NCBI GenBank assembly: GCA_965242735.1
Contig: OZ251497.1
Span: 2,914,001 to 2,978,000 of the forward strand
DNA from: G958295645 sp965242735
GTDB lineage: Bacteria; Gemmatimonadota; Gemmatimonadetes; Longimicrobiales; Gaopeijiaceae
Direction of reading: 5' to 3'
DNA: 64,000 nt
Program-made: the position numbers and the translations under genes
Notes under the pieces: generated by a model
Database searches by the model: none
Told to the model about the DNA's origin: nothing
Seen by the model: the letters and a program-made list of their open reading frames with translations, nothing else
Shown: in pieces, positions 53,425 through 61,994 of the stretch
How the letters are laid out: the number at the start of each line of letters is the position of its first letter
Numbering within the stretch: the first letter of the stretch is position 1

Positions 53425-54684
53425 CTACCTCACCCCCCGCGGCAACCGCTTGACCACGATCGTCTGCACGTCCAAATCGTCCGTCTCCGCGAAGGCGGCC
53501 AGACCGTCGGGGCCGAACGCGATGGGCATCGCTGTCGCGCCCTCGGCGAAGGTGCCGGCGTAGTTTCCGTCGGCGGACAGCACGTCAATCGGTCCGTGGG
53601 GGCCCGCGTCGGCGGCTCGGCGCTGGACCCAGAGGCGTCCTTCCCACGACGCCCGCACGTCCGACAGCACGGGCACTTCGGGATAGAACTCCAGGTTGGC
53701 GACCATGCCCTGCCTTATCTCGTCCAACTGGCTGCTCGACAGGCCGCCGCCCGCCGGGACCAACGCCATCCGGCGCTCGCGCTCCGCGTCCCGGATTCGG
53801 TCGGTGACGGGCCGCGGCTGGAACGGTCGCGTCAGGACGCGCAAGACGACGCCGGAAGCGTTCGCGACGCGGACCGCATAGGTGGTGGAATCGGCGAACG
53901 CGAAGCCGCCGTCGGCCATCACGCCGACGAGCAGACCGGGCTCGAACGCGCGCAGGTTCCTTCTGACCTCGACCGTGGGGCTGTCGGCCGAGCCGCCGAC
54001 GCGGACGCCGGAATCGTCCTTCTTGGGCATCCACGCCGCCGCCAGCGTGTCCATCCGGACCTGGGCGGCGCCGACATGGAACCGCACGACGTGGCGGCGC
54101 TCGGCCGGCGGCGCCTGGGACGGCGTCACGTCGATCTTCCGAAAGCCCCTCGCGATCACCCTGTCGCCGGAGCCCGCGATCCGCATCCCGCCGGTGATCC
54201 GAATCAGCGACAAGGGGCCCTCCGCGTTGCTCCTCATGCTGCTGGCCCGCGCGAACTCGCCGTCGGGGCCGAATATCTGGAAGCCCAGCTTGGACGGATC
54301 GAAGACGACGGCACTCCCGGCGCGAGTCACGGCGAGGGCCCCGGCCGCTCCGAATTCGCCCGGTCCGTCGCCGCGCCGCCCGAACTCGCGAACCAAGCCG
54401 CCGTCCGGAGCGACCACGACGACCCGCGCGTTCGCACCGTCGAGGACGTGCAAGTTGCCGGCCCCGTCGAACCCGGCTTCGGACACGAACCCGAACGCCT
54501 CCCAGCCCTCGCCGTCCACTCCGCCCACGCGGTAGACCTCTTCGAAGGCGGCGTCGAGAGACTTGTCGGCGGCGGGAAGTTCGATGCGCTCCTGGCCGGA
54601 GAGCGGCGCGGTCACGGCGAGAGCGCAGGCCAGCGCCGCGGTTGCATGGCGGGCGGGCCGGAAGAACGGAGAGCGCACCGTCAT
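53425..54684 (-). CDS. secreted 6-bladed beta-propeller protein
   Basis: A 419-residue exported protein with signal peptide (AALACALAVTAPLSGQ). The propeller is recognised by NHL-like turns: GFDGAGNLHVLDGANARVVV, EFGRRGDGPGEFG, FQIFGPDGEFA, GGFAFADSTTYAVRVA and GRLWVQRRA. Such propellers are abundant and diverse in Gemmatimonadota and Bacteroidota; ligand unknown. The ATG at 54684 lies four bases after the stop of the deleted lipoprotein copy. Distant paralogue of the protein at 27117-28181. Confidence 0.82.
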   Translation of the reverse strand: MTVRSPFFRPARHATAALACALAVTAPLSGQERIELPAADKSLDAAFEEVYRVGGVDGEGWEAFGFVSEAGFDGAGNLHVLDGANARVVVVAPDGGLVREFGRRGDGPGEFGAAGALAVTRAGSAVVFDPSKLGFQIFGPDGEFARASSMRSNAEGPLSLIRITGGMRIAGSGDRVIARGFRKIDVTPSQAPPAERRHVVRFHVGAAQVRMDTLAAAWMPKKDDSGVRVGGSADSPTVEVRRNLRAFEPGLLVGVMADGGFAFADSTTYAVRVANASGVVLRVLTRPFQPRPVTDRIRDAERERRMALVPAGGGLSSSQLDEIRQGMVANLEFYPEVPVLSDVRASWEGRLWVQRRAADAGPHGPIDVLSADGNYAGTFAEGATAMPIAFGPDGLAAFAETDDLDVQTIVVKRLPRGVR

Positions 54685-54687
54685 CCG

Positions 54688-54839
54688 TCAGCGCCAGATG
54701 ACGACGTCGTCCTGCATCGCGACCTTCAACTCCGACTCGGACATCTTCACGCACGCCCCATTGCGGCTCGGCCTTCACGTGGCCCTCGTAGATCCAGTAG
54801 TGTCTCGGCGGCCCGCTTGGTTCCATCGATCATGGTCAT
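54688..54839 (-). pseudogene. internally deleted copy of the lipoprotein gene at 43855-44415
   Basis: Three pieces of the other gene survive in order: the start MTMIDGTKRAAET (intact copy: MIDDANRAAKA), the core YWIYEGHVKAEPQW in a shifted frame, and the end KVAMQDDVVIWR (intact: VPMQNDVVI). The signal peptide and most of the mature domain are deleted, so only about 150 bases remain of 560. It cannot give a working protein. Confidence 0.75.
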
Positions 54840-54997
54840 CTTCTTCCTCCGTCGGCGTTGCCTGAACGGTCGTGGCGGCTTCTGGACCGACGGCGCCCCA
54901 CCCACATCAACAAGCTGCCGCCGACGTCGCGGCGGCGTCAAGGACGTCGCGTTTGGACGGCAAGGAGCACAATCGGAGGGGCGGCGGGCGCAGGCTC

Positions 54998-55035
54998 CGA
55001 CAGATTCCGTGACAAATTCGTCGAGAATTTGTCAG
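54998..55035. repeat. hairpin repeat copy 1, near transposase relics
   Basis: Begins CGACAGATTCCGTGACAAAT, shared exactly with copy 2. Its right part forms a perfect 10-bp inverted repeat, TGACAAATTC / GAATTTGTCA, around a 5-base loop GTCGA. Probably an IS end or a palindromic repeat unit. Confidence 0.65.
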
Positions 55036-55112
55036 AAACACGCGGAAGGCGGGCCAAGCCTGCCCCCGTGAGTCCCCCGGAGCGATGTTCAACGGGGCGG
55101 CGCCACGCCCTT

Positions 55113-55151
55113 CGACAGATTCCGTGACAAATTGTGCCTAGAATCTGTCAG
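55113..55151. repeat. hairpin repeat copy 2, near transposase relics
   Basis: Shares its first 21 bases with copy 1. Its outer ends GACAGATTC and GAATCTGTC form a perfect 9-bp inverted repeat. It lies 115 bases from copy 1 and about 30 bases beyond the transposase fragment's 3' end, so it may be the terminal inverted repeat of that element. Confidence 0.65.
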
Positions 55152-55183
55152 GACGCCGCGCTTGCGAGGCGCAACCGCGCCCG

Positions 55184-55603
55184 CTAACGCACGCCCAGGG
55201 GCCTTCTTGGGACGAGCGGCGGGCGGTAAAGGTCCTTGCGCGCCCGGTATCCGTGATCGTCCAGAAGCCGCCGCACTTCCGCCAGCAGGTCGTTCAGGAC
55301 CCCGGCCTTCGCGAGGTCGCTTCTGTGCAGACGAATCGCCGGGGCGTCGGGAGCGGGACCGCCGGGGCGCAGCCCCAGGAAGCGCATGAGGCTCATGCTG
55401 TCCCTGGCCAAGTAGGCGACCGCTTCGTCCGGCAAGTCGTGAAGCGTCCCAAAGACGAGCGTCTTGAACATGAAGACCGCGTCCCAGCGCCTCCGGTGCG
55501 CGCGCCGTCCCCGCTTCGGCCAATGCCTCTCCAGCCGCGGACGAAACGACTCCCAGGGCACGATCGTCTCCAGCGGCGCCAACGGATCGGGCGCTTCGTC
55601 CAC
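55184..55603 (-). pseudogene. truncated IS5/IS1182-type transposase (N-terminal part)
   Basis: 139 residues with DPLAPLETIVPWESFRPRLE and MFKTLVFGTLHDLPDEAVAY, then MSLMRFLGLRPGG: the DUF772 N-terminal domain of IS5-group transposases. The DDE catalytic domain that should follow is missing. It starts right after the DUF4096-type fragment. Confidence 0.75.
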
Positions 55604-55606
55604 CGG

Positions 55607-55906
55607 TCACCCCGCGCTGCTGGAGGGGTCGAAGAGGTCGCGAGGCTCCGCCAAGTCCTCCAGCACCTTCTCCAGCACGCCCGCCGAGACCCAGCCCTCA
55701 AGTCGCTCGCGCACCGTCTCGTGGCGCGGGTAGCATTGGGGCAGCCAGGGCCACTCCGCGCCCGTGCGCAAGATCCACAGCGCCGCCTCCAGAACGTTCC
55801 GCGTCGGCGCGGGCGGCCGTCCTCGCCGGTTCTTCGCCTTCCCTTCCTCGGGAAAGTGGCGGCGGACGCGTTCCCACTCTTCGTCGGTCAGCTTCACGTG
55901 GTACAT
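55607..55906 (-). pseudogene. IS5-type transposase orfA (DUF4096) relic
   Basis: A 99-residue frame beginning MYHVKLTDEEWERVRRHFPE, with RRGRPPAPTRNVLEAALWIL and TGAEWPWLPQCYPRHETVRE, the N-terminal DUF4096 domain of two-frame IS5 transposases. The matching orfB is absent: the downstream fragment belongs to a different IS5 subgroup. This is therefore a relic of a second element. Confidence 0.75.
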
Positions 55907-56239
55907 GGCCGAAGGATAGCAATCGGACGGGCCGGCGGGAAGCGGCATCCTGCGTCGCGGTCGCGCCGCCCCTCCGCCTCGTCCGCGTCCGCGCCCTCCG
56001 AAGCCGGTCACGGAGCCCGCCGAGCCGTGGGCGACGCCCATCTGGTGGACCGCCAACGAGCGGCGCCCCGCGCGCCGTGGCGGCGACCGCACCCAACCAG
56101 GGCTTGCCCCGAGCGGTGAGCAACGCCACAGTTGACCGCTCGGACACGCTCCCGGCGCCTCGATAGCCTGCCGTCAGCCAAGCGCGGGCATCCCCATCCC
56201 GGCAACGAGGCGCACTGCCCGAGGTGGAGATTCGCCACG
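55907..56239. other. intergenic region before the AAA ATPase
   Basis: About 330 bases without a supported gene. It includes a GC-rich low-complexity run near 55960-56000. The only useful signal is GGTGGAGA at 56223-56230, a ribosome-binding site for the ATG at 56240. Confidence 0.5.
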
Positions 56240-57361
56240 ATGAACGCCATCGAGTTCGTCCACGTCAAGGGATTCCGCTCCCTGGCGGACTTTCGGGTCG
56301 ACGACTTGCCCGGCGTCACGGTGATGATCGGCCCGAACGGCGCCGGCAAGTCCAACTTCCTCCGCTTCTTCGAAATGATGGGCTGGATGCTGACGGCGCC
56401 GCGCAGGCTGGCAAGGTTCGTGCGATGGCAGGGTGGCGCGGACGACCAGCTGTTCGGGGGACATGCGCGCACGAAGCGCATAGAGGCCGACGTGGCGCTG
56501 CGTACGTCAGCGGGCCGGGCCGACTATCGCTTCTCCCTGGCGCACACGAACCCGGACTGCCTGGAGTTCGACGACGAACGCTTTCGACTCCGCGGCGGCG
56601 ACCCGCCGAACGACCTGCCATGGCAAGAGCTGGGTTCAGGACACCCCGAAGCCAAGATACTCGAAGCTCGGTCGACGGACAACACCAATGTCTTTGGGGC
56701 GGGCGCAACGGCGATCGTCGAGACCCTTCGCAGCTGCTCCTGTTACCAGTTTCACGACACATCGGATCGTTCCCCCATCAAGAAGGCCTGGGACGCGAGC
56801 GACTGCGGACGCCTTCGCGGCGACGGCGGCAACTTGGCCGCGGTGCTGCACTTCCTGGAGCAGAACGACGTCCGGCGGTATGAATCGATCTGCTATCATG
56901 TAGGCCGAGTCCTGCCCGTATTCGACCGGTTTGTCTTGGACGAGAGCCATGACGGCCTAATCCTGCGCTGGAAGGCCAAGAACTCCAACAAGAACTGCGG
57001 CGCGCATCTCGCGTCGGACGGTTCATTGCGGATCTTCGCCCTTGTGACGCTTCTCAACCTTCCCTTGGACCTGTTGCCTCACGTCATTCTGCTCGACGAG
57101 CCCGCGCTGGGGCTTCATCCAGCCGCGATCTCGCTGGTCGGTGGCATGATCCGCTCCCTGGCCGCCCGGAGACAGATCATCGTCGCTACCCAGTCGTCTT
57201 TGCTCGTCGACGTCTTCGAGCTCGATCAGCTGTTCGTGCTCGACCTCGACGGGGATGCGACGACGGTGCAGAGGATGAAGTCCGACGATTACCGGGAGTG
57301 GCTGGAGGAGTACTCCACGGGCCAACTCTGGGAAAAGAACCTCTTGGGAGGGTATCCTTGA
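56240..57361 (+). CDS. AAA_21-type ATPase (RecF/OLD-like), partner gene truncated
   Basis: A 373-residue ABC-class ATPase. Walker A MIGPNGAGKSNFL, the signature region HLASDGSLRIFAL, Walker B VILLDEPALGLHPAA and the H-loop IIVATQSSLLVD. Such ATPases are normally followed by a DUF4276 (Toprim-like) gene. Here the first codons of that partner overlap the stop (TTGA) but the gene breaks off, so the pair is probably dead. The family is common in defence islands. Confidence 0.85.
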   Translation: MNAIEFVHVKGFRSLADFRVDDLPGVTVMIGPNGAGKSNFLRFFEMMGWMLTAPRRLARFVRWQGGADDQLFGGHARTKRIEADVALRTSAGRADYRFSLAHTNPDCLEFDDERFRLRGGDPPNDLPWQELGSGHPEAKILEARSTDNTNVFGAGATAIVETLRSCSCYQFHDTSDRSPIKKAWDASDCGRLRGDGGNLAAVLHFLEQNDVRRYESICYHVGRVLPVFDRFVLDESHDGLILRWKAKNSNKNCGAHLASDGSLRIFALVTLLNLPLDLLPHVILLDEPALGLHPAAISLVGGMIRSLAARRQIIVATQSSLLVDVFELDQLFVLDLDGDATTVQRMKSDDYREWLEEYSTGQLWEKNLLGGYP

Positions 57362-57410
57362 TTCGGCTGGCCCTGGTCGTGGAGGATCAGACAGAGCCGC
57401 CGACTCCGGT
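57358..57410 (+). pseudogene. 5' remnant of a DUF4276 gene
   Basis: From the TTG at 57358 the translation is LIRLALVVEDQTEPPTP, which matches the conserved start of DUF4276 proteins (RLALVVEGQTE). After about 14 codons the resemblance ends in sequence resembling insertion-sequence ends. The rest of the gene, about 200 codons, is gone. Confidence 0.6.
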
Positions 57411-57439
57411 CCTTCGCCCACCGAACATCCGCCGAAACC

Positions 57440-57480
57440 GGACATTTCTAATTCGGTAAGGGCGGACATTTCCAAATTGG
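57440..57480. repeat. two 17-bp direct repeats, possible IS end
   Basis: GGACATTTCTAATTCGG at 57440-57456 and GGACATTTCCAAATTGG at 57464-57480 are 24 bases apart. GGACATTT-type repeats are often seen at ends of rve-integrase insertion sequences. No transposase remains here. The rest of 57411-57660 holds nothing recognisable apart from the hsdM start region. Confidence 0.5.
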
Positions 57481-57660
57481 CGCGACGGACTCGCGCGCGC
57501 CGACTTGCGCGGACCGCGCTCGTGCGGCATATTTCGCCAGCGGCCCCATCCGTCCGCCGAGCCGACCCGTCCCTCGACCAACCGCCCGCGTCCAGCAAGC
57601 CACGCCCGTGAACCCACCCGCCTGCAAAAGCGACCCTCCCCGCACCGTCGCCGCCTGACC

Positions 57661-59271
57661 GTGCCGGCCAAGCCCCCCGCTTCCGCCGCCACGACCGGCT
57701 ACGAGGCCGAGCTGTGGAAGATGGCGGACGCGCTTCGCGGCTCCATGGACGCCGCCGAGTACAAGCACGTCGTCCTGGGGCTGATCTTCCTCAAGTACGT
57801 CTCCGACGCCTTCGAGGAGATGCACGCCAGGCTCGGCGAGGACGAGCACGCCGACCCGGAGGACACGGACGAGTACTTGGCCGAGAGCATCTTCTGGGTG
57901 CCGCCCGAGGCCCGCTGGGGACGGCTCAAGGCCGCCGCCAAGCAGCCCGGAATCGGCCGGCGCGTGGACGACTCGATGACCGCCGTCGAGCGCGACAACC
58001 CCATGCTGAAGGACGTCCTGCCGAAGGACTACGCCCGCCAGTCCCTCGACCAGACGCGCCTGGGACAGCTCATCGACATGGTGAGCAACATCAAGGTCGG
58101 CGACGAGGCGGCCCGCTCGAAGGACGTGCTCGGCAGGGTCTACGAATACTTCCTGCAGCGGTTCGCGGACGCCGAAGGCAAGCGGGGCGGCGAGTTCTAC
58201 ACTCCCAACTGCGTGGTCAAGCTGCTGGTGGAGATGATCGAACCGTTCAAGGGGCGCGTCTACGACCCGTGCTGCGGATCGTCGGGCATGTTCGTGCAGT
58301 CGATGGAGTTCATCCGGGCACACAGAAAGTCCAACGGCGCCGGAGACGCGGAGCCTGGCCGTGACGCCCTGCCGACGACCGCCCCGGACCCGATCTCCGT
58401 CTACGGCCAAGAGTCCAACTACACGACTTGGCGGCTCGCCAAGATGAACCTCGCCATTCGAGGAATCGAAGGCCAGATCGCCCACGGAGACACCTTCCAC
58501 AACGACCGCCATCCCGCCCTCAAGGCCGACTACATCCTCGCCAACCCGCCCTTCAACGTGAGCGACTGGGGCGCGGAGCGGCTGAAGGACGACCAACGCT
58601 GGCGCTTCGGCACGCCGCCCAAGGGCAACGCAAACTTCGCCTGGGTCCAGCACATGGTGCACCACCTGTCGCCCACCGGAGTCGCCGGCTTCGTGCTCGC
58701 CAACGGCTCGATGAGCTCCCGCCAGAAGGCCGAAGCCGCCGTCCGCCAAGGGCTCGTGGACGCCGAGATGCTGGACTGCATGGTCGCCCTGCCCGGCCAG
58801 CTTTTCTACTCGACCCAGATTCCCGCTTGCCTCTGGTTCCTCGCCCGCGACCGAAGCAACGGCCCGTACCGCGACCGCCGAGGCGAAGTCCTCTTCGTCG
58901 ACGCCCGCCAGATGGGGCGCATGGCGGACCGCACCCACCGCGAACTCACCTACGAAGACGTCGCCCGCATCGCCGACACCTACCACGCCTGGCGCAGCCA
59001 CGAGGCCTCCGACGCCTATCAGGACGTCCCCGGCTTCTGCAAGAGCGCCCCGCTGGAAGAGGTCCGCCGGTATGACTACGTGCTCACGCCCGGCCGCTAC
59101 GTCGGCGTCGAGCCCCAGGAGGAAGACGACGAGCCCTTCGAGGACAAGATGCGGCGCCTGGCGGCCGAGTGGCGCGAGCAAGTGGCGGAGGCGCGGCGGC
59201 TGGACGCGGAGATCGAGAAGAACCTGACGTCTCTCGGCTTCCCCCCTCTGGAAGAGCGTCCATCGGAATGA
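57661..59271 (+). CDS. hsdM: type I restriction-modification system methyltransferase subunit
   Basis: A 536-residue N6-adenine methyltransferase subunit. The N-terminal HsdM domain is clear (AEYKHVVLGLIFLKYVSDAF). The AdoMet motif DPCCGSSGMF lies near residue 200 and the catalytic motif ILANPPFNVSDWG near residue 300. Start GTG at 57661. The gene overlaps the HEPN gene by four bases (ATGA), opening an hsdM-HEPN-(MNT-hsdS)-nuclease operon. An HsdR motor subunit is not in the window. Confidence 0.93.
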   Translation: MPAKPPASAATTGYEAELWKMADALRGSMDAAEYKHVVLGLIFLKYVSDAFEEMHARLGEDEHADPEDTDEYLAESIFWVPPEARWGRLKAAAKQPGIGRRVDDSMTAVERDNPMLKDVLPKDYARQSLDQTRLGQLIDMVSNIKVGDEAARSKDVLGRVYEYFLQRFADAEGKRGGEFYTPNCVVKLLVEMIEPFKGRVYDPCCGSSGMFVQSMEFIRAHRKSNGAGDAEPGRDALPTTAPDPISVYGQESNYTTWRLAKMNLAIRGIEGQIAHGDTFHNDRHPALKADYILANPPFNVSDWGAERLKDDQRWRFGTPPKGNANFAWVQHMVHHLSPTGVAGFVLANGSMSSRQKAEAAVRQGLVDAEMLDCMVALPGQLFYSTQIPACLWFLARDRSNGPYRDRRGEVLFVDARQMGRMADRTHRELTYEDVARIADTYHAWRSHEASDAYQDVPGFCKSAPLEEVRRYDYVLTPGRYVGVEPQEEDDEPFEDKMRRLAAEWREQVAEARRLDAEIEKNLTSLGFPPLEERPSE

Positions 59272-59684
59272 TCGACTACGGCAAGTTCCGCCTCTCGCTG
59301 GAGCGGCTCCGCGAGCAGTACGCGAACTACAGCCAGCCCGACCTTGCGCTGCCCGAGGTCACGCAGGAGGCCGTCGCCGAGTCGGTCGTCCACCGCTTCG
59401 AGACGTGCTACGACTCCCTGTGGAAGGTCCTCAAGCGGTACCTGGCGGAAGAGCTGGGCGTCGCCGACGTTCCCAACAGCCCCAAGCCGATCTTCCGGCT
59501 CGCCTTCGAGAACCACCTGCTTGACGGGCCGGTGGACCGTTGGCTAAAATATGCCGAACACCGCGTGGCCACGGCCCACGACTACAGCATGTCGAAGGCC
59601 GAGGACTGCTTGGCGGCGACGGGCGACTTCATCGGGGACGCCACGACGCTTTATGAGATGATGACTGGGGAACGATGGGAATGA
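59268..59684 (+). CDS. HEPN-type toxin (HI0074 family) inside the type I operon
   Basis: A 138-residue helical protein. HRVATAHDYSMSK near residue 105 contains a complete RX4HXY motif (R-VATA-H-D-Y), the RNase site of HEPN toxins. It overlaps hsdM (ATGA), and its stop overlaps the start of the MNT-HsdS fusion. It is thus encoded between the methylase and the specificity subunit. A second, separate HEPN/MNT pair exists at 41733-42499. Confidence 0.85.
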   Translation: MIDYGKFRLSLERLREQYANYSQPDLALPEVTQEAVAESVVHRFETCYDSLWKVLKRYLAEELGVADVPNSPKPIFRLAFENHLLDGPVDRWLKYAEHRVATAHDYSMSKAEDCLAATGDFIGDATTLYEMMTGERWE

Positions 59685-61249
59685 AGGGGGAGATCGATCT
59701 GACGGAAGACCAGCGGCGGCTCGTGGTGGAGCTGATCGAGCGGCATCTACCGGATACGGATGTGTGGGCGCATGGGTCGAGGGTGAAGTGGACTTCGCGG
59801 CCGGAGTCCGATTTGGATCTGGTGGTCTTCTCCGGTGCTGATCAGCGCGATCAAGTGGCGGATTTGCGGGAGGCGTTCGAGGAGAGTGACTTGCCGTTTC
59901 GGGTGGATGTGCTGGTTTGGGAGGAATTGCCAGCGTCCTTTCAGCAACAGATTGCTTCGAAACACGCTTCCCTGGCTACGGTGTCACATAAGGACCGCAT
60001 CTGCACGCGGCGGCTTGCAGACGTTGCCGACGTCGTTATGGGTCAGTCCCCCGACGGTAGCACCGTATCTTCTGATGCCAATAGCGGGATACCTTTGTTG
60101 AATGGACCTCGGGAATTTGGTGCGCACCATCCTGTGCCTGTCCAATACACAAGTGATCCGAAAAAGCTGGCGAGTCCCGGCGATCTCTTGTTCTGCGTTC
60201 GTGGTTCCACAGGTCGAATGAACTGGGCAGATCAAGAATACGCCATAGGCCGAGGTTTAGCGGCGATACGCCATTTCGACGGTCAGGACCACCAGCCTTT
60301 TGTTCGTGCACTCCTAGATTACACGCTTCCACAACTGCTTCAGCACGCTACTGGTTCTGTGTTTTCAAGTGTTTCACGAGCACAATTGTCGAACATTAAA
60401 TGTCCAGTCTTTAGTGACCAAGAGCAGAAACGCATTGCCAATATGCTGGGCATACTTGAAGATCAAATTTGTTTGAACAGACGTATCAACGACAATATGC
60501 AATATATCGCTGAAACTATTTATAAGGACTGGTTTATAGATTTCGGTCCTGTTCGTGCTATGCTCTCTGGACGGCCACCGTATCTTCCAAACAACATATG
60601 GCGTTTGTTTTCTGATAATCTCGTGGCATGGAATAGCATACAGCTTCCCGCTCAGTGGCGTATGGCCTCAGTGAGTGATAGTCTAGACATTGTGATGGGC
60701 CAGTCTCCTCCTTCCTCTGCGCTCAATGAAAGAGGGGACGGCTTGCCATTTCATCAAGGTAGCCGCGGCTTTGGATTTCGGTATCCCACGAAGTCCATTA
60801 GATTCTGTACACAGCCTAGGGCAACTGCGAATTACCAAGATACAATCGTTGGCCTACGTGCACCTGCTGGCGGCATCAATATGGCCTGGGAAAAATGTTG
60901 CATAGGACGCGGTCTTGCAGCAGTACGAGATACAAAATCGATGAGTACGTCTTTTACATATTATTCTCTCAAAGCCAAACAATCTGAGCTTCGTCGATAC
61001 AACGACGATGGAACAGTGTTCGGCGCGATTACGAGACATCATTTTCGTAACATCATGATGCCACAACCGCCGATCAAGCTCATCAGAGCATTCGATGACT
61101 ACGTGCGTCCGTTGGACACCGGCATTCGCTCACGCATCGCCCAATCAATTGTGCTCCATGATGTCCAGAAACGTCTGTCTCATTATCTGATCGACCGCAA
61201 GCACAGATCACCCAATTGGACTCTTCCGAAGCAGCCGACCCATGAATAG
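59681..61249 (+). CDS. hsdS: fusion of MNT nucleotidyltransferase antitoxin and type I specificity subunit HsdS
   Basis: The first 100 residues form a minimal nucleotidyltransferase: WAHGSRVKWTSRPESDLDLV has the full GSX10DXD site, and FRVDVLVWEELPASFQQQI closes the domain. HsdS follows without a linker: RLADVADVVMGQSPDGS, target-recognition domain 1, the central conserved helix (RIANMLGILEDQICLNRRIN), domain 2 beginning SLDIVMGQSPPSS, and a C-terminal helix. The ATG at 59681 overlaps the HEPN stop (ATGA); an ATG six bases earlier is in frame. The HsdS part is markedly more AT-rich than hsdM. Confidence 0.88.
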   Translation: MKGEIDLTEDQRRLVVELIERHLPDTDVWAHGSRVKWTSRPESDLDLVVFSGADQRDQVADLREAFEESDLPFRVDVLVWEELPASFQQQIASKHASLATVSHKDRICTRRLADVADVVMGQSPDGSTVSSDANSGIPLLNGPREFGAHHPVPVQYTSDPKKLASPGDLLFCVRGSTGRMNWADQEYAIGRGLAAIRHFDGQDHQPFVRALLDYTLPQLLQHATGSVFSSVSRAQLSNIKCPVFSDQEQKRIANMLGILEDQICLNRRINDNMQYIAETIYKDWFIDFGPVRAMLSGRPPYLPNNIWRLFSDNLVAWNSIQLPAQWRMASVSDSLDIVMGQSPPSSALNERGDGLPFHQGSRGFGFRYPTKSIRFCTQPRATANYQDTIVGLRAPAGGINMAWEKCCIGRGLAAVRDTKSMSTSFTYYSLKAKQSELRRYNDDGTVFGAITRHHFRNIMMPQPPIKLIRAFDDYVRPLDTGIRSRIAQSIVLHDVQKRLSHYLIDRKHRSPNWTLPKQPTHE

Positions 61250-61994
61250 AAATTCGCTATCGACAGATCTTTCCGTCGCTCTTGATTTGGTCGACGCTTT
61301 GACTAGAGCAATGGAGATTTCGATTGGAGCACCGCAAAACAGGCAATGGCAATATGCATCATACAGAGGATTTGCGATCCAATACAATGAGATTGTCAAG
61401 ACATTAGAAGGTAAAGTTGACATGCCAGATATTTTCAAATTTGATCTTTCCAAGATTCCGGGACAAATGGACGCAGTGATTACTCAACACAAAGAGATGT
61501 TCGACATGGTGTATACAAAAGTCTTGTTCTTGCAGGCAAGATTGGCAAACAAAATCGGACGACGAACTGGAAGCATGTCTGAAATCGAAAACTTTATCGA
61601 TGCTCGCTTGCGATCTGGGATTCAAACAGAACCTACTTGTGAGAAGGATATACAAGATGCAATCGACACGCTTTTTGTTGGACGAGGTATGCAGAGGGGC
61701 GTGGATTATGGACGAGAGACTGGCCGCGTCAGTGTGTCTCTAAAGGAAGCAATTCCTGATTTTGTTGTATACAGCTTATCCCTGGCAATCGAAGTCAAAT
61801 TCATCAAAGAACGTAGACGAATAGATCGGATAATTAACGAGATTGCCGCAGACATTACCAAATATGCTGTTAAATATTCGCAAATCATTTTTGTCGTATA
61901 TGATATGGGTCATATCCAAGACGAACTACAGTTTCGTCAAGGTCTGATTAATCCAACAAATGTGTCTGTCCGAATCATCATTGTCAAACACTGA
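61242..61994 (+). CDS. PD-(D/E)XK nuclease, DpnII/MboI-like
   Basis: A 250-residue protein with the catalytic arrangement IPDFVVYSLSLAIEVKFIKE (PD ... ExK) in the C-terminal half, preceded by DAIDTLFVGRGMQRGVDYGR, which resembles the REase_DpnII-MboI group. It overlaps hsdS by eight bases, so it is the last gene of the type I-like operon and occupies the place where an hsdR might be. The sequence is AT-rich. It may be a cleavage partner or a separate effector; HsdR-type helicase motifs are absent. Confidence 0.82.
   Translation: MNRNSLSTDLSVALDLVDALTRAMEISIGAPQNRQWQYASYRGFAIQYNEIVKTLEGKVDMPDIFKFDLSKIPGQMDAVITQHKEMFDMVYTKVLFLQARLANKIGRRTGSMSEIENFIDARLRSGIQTEPTCEKDIQDAIDTLFVGRGMQRGVDYGRETGRVSVSLKEAIPDFVVYSLSLAIEVKFIKERRRIDRIINEIAADITKYAVKYSQIIFVVYDMGHIQDELQFRQGLINPTNVSVRIIIVKH

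Larger units (their letters stand above)
54840..55183. other. intergenic region with two related hairpin-forming repeats
   Basis: No gene supported. It contains two copies of a 38-39-base element (54998-55035 and 55113-55151) and otherwise non-repetitive GC-rich sequence running up to the transposase relics. Confidence 0.5.

Noticed and set aside
56132..56239. Upstream extension of the AAA ATPase start to 56132
   Set aside because: The ATG at 56240 has a ribosome-binding site and opens directly into the family N-terminus IEFVHVKGFRSL; the extension is not protein-like.
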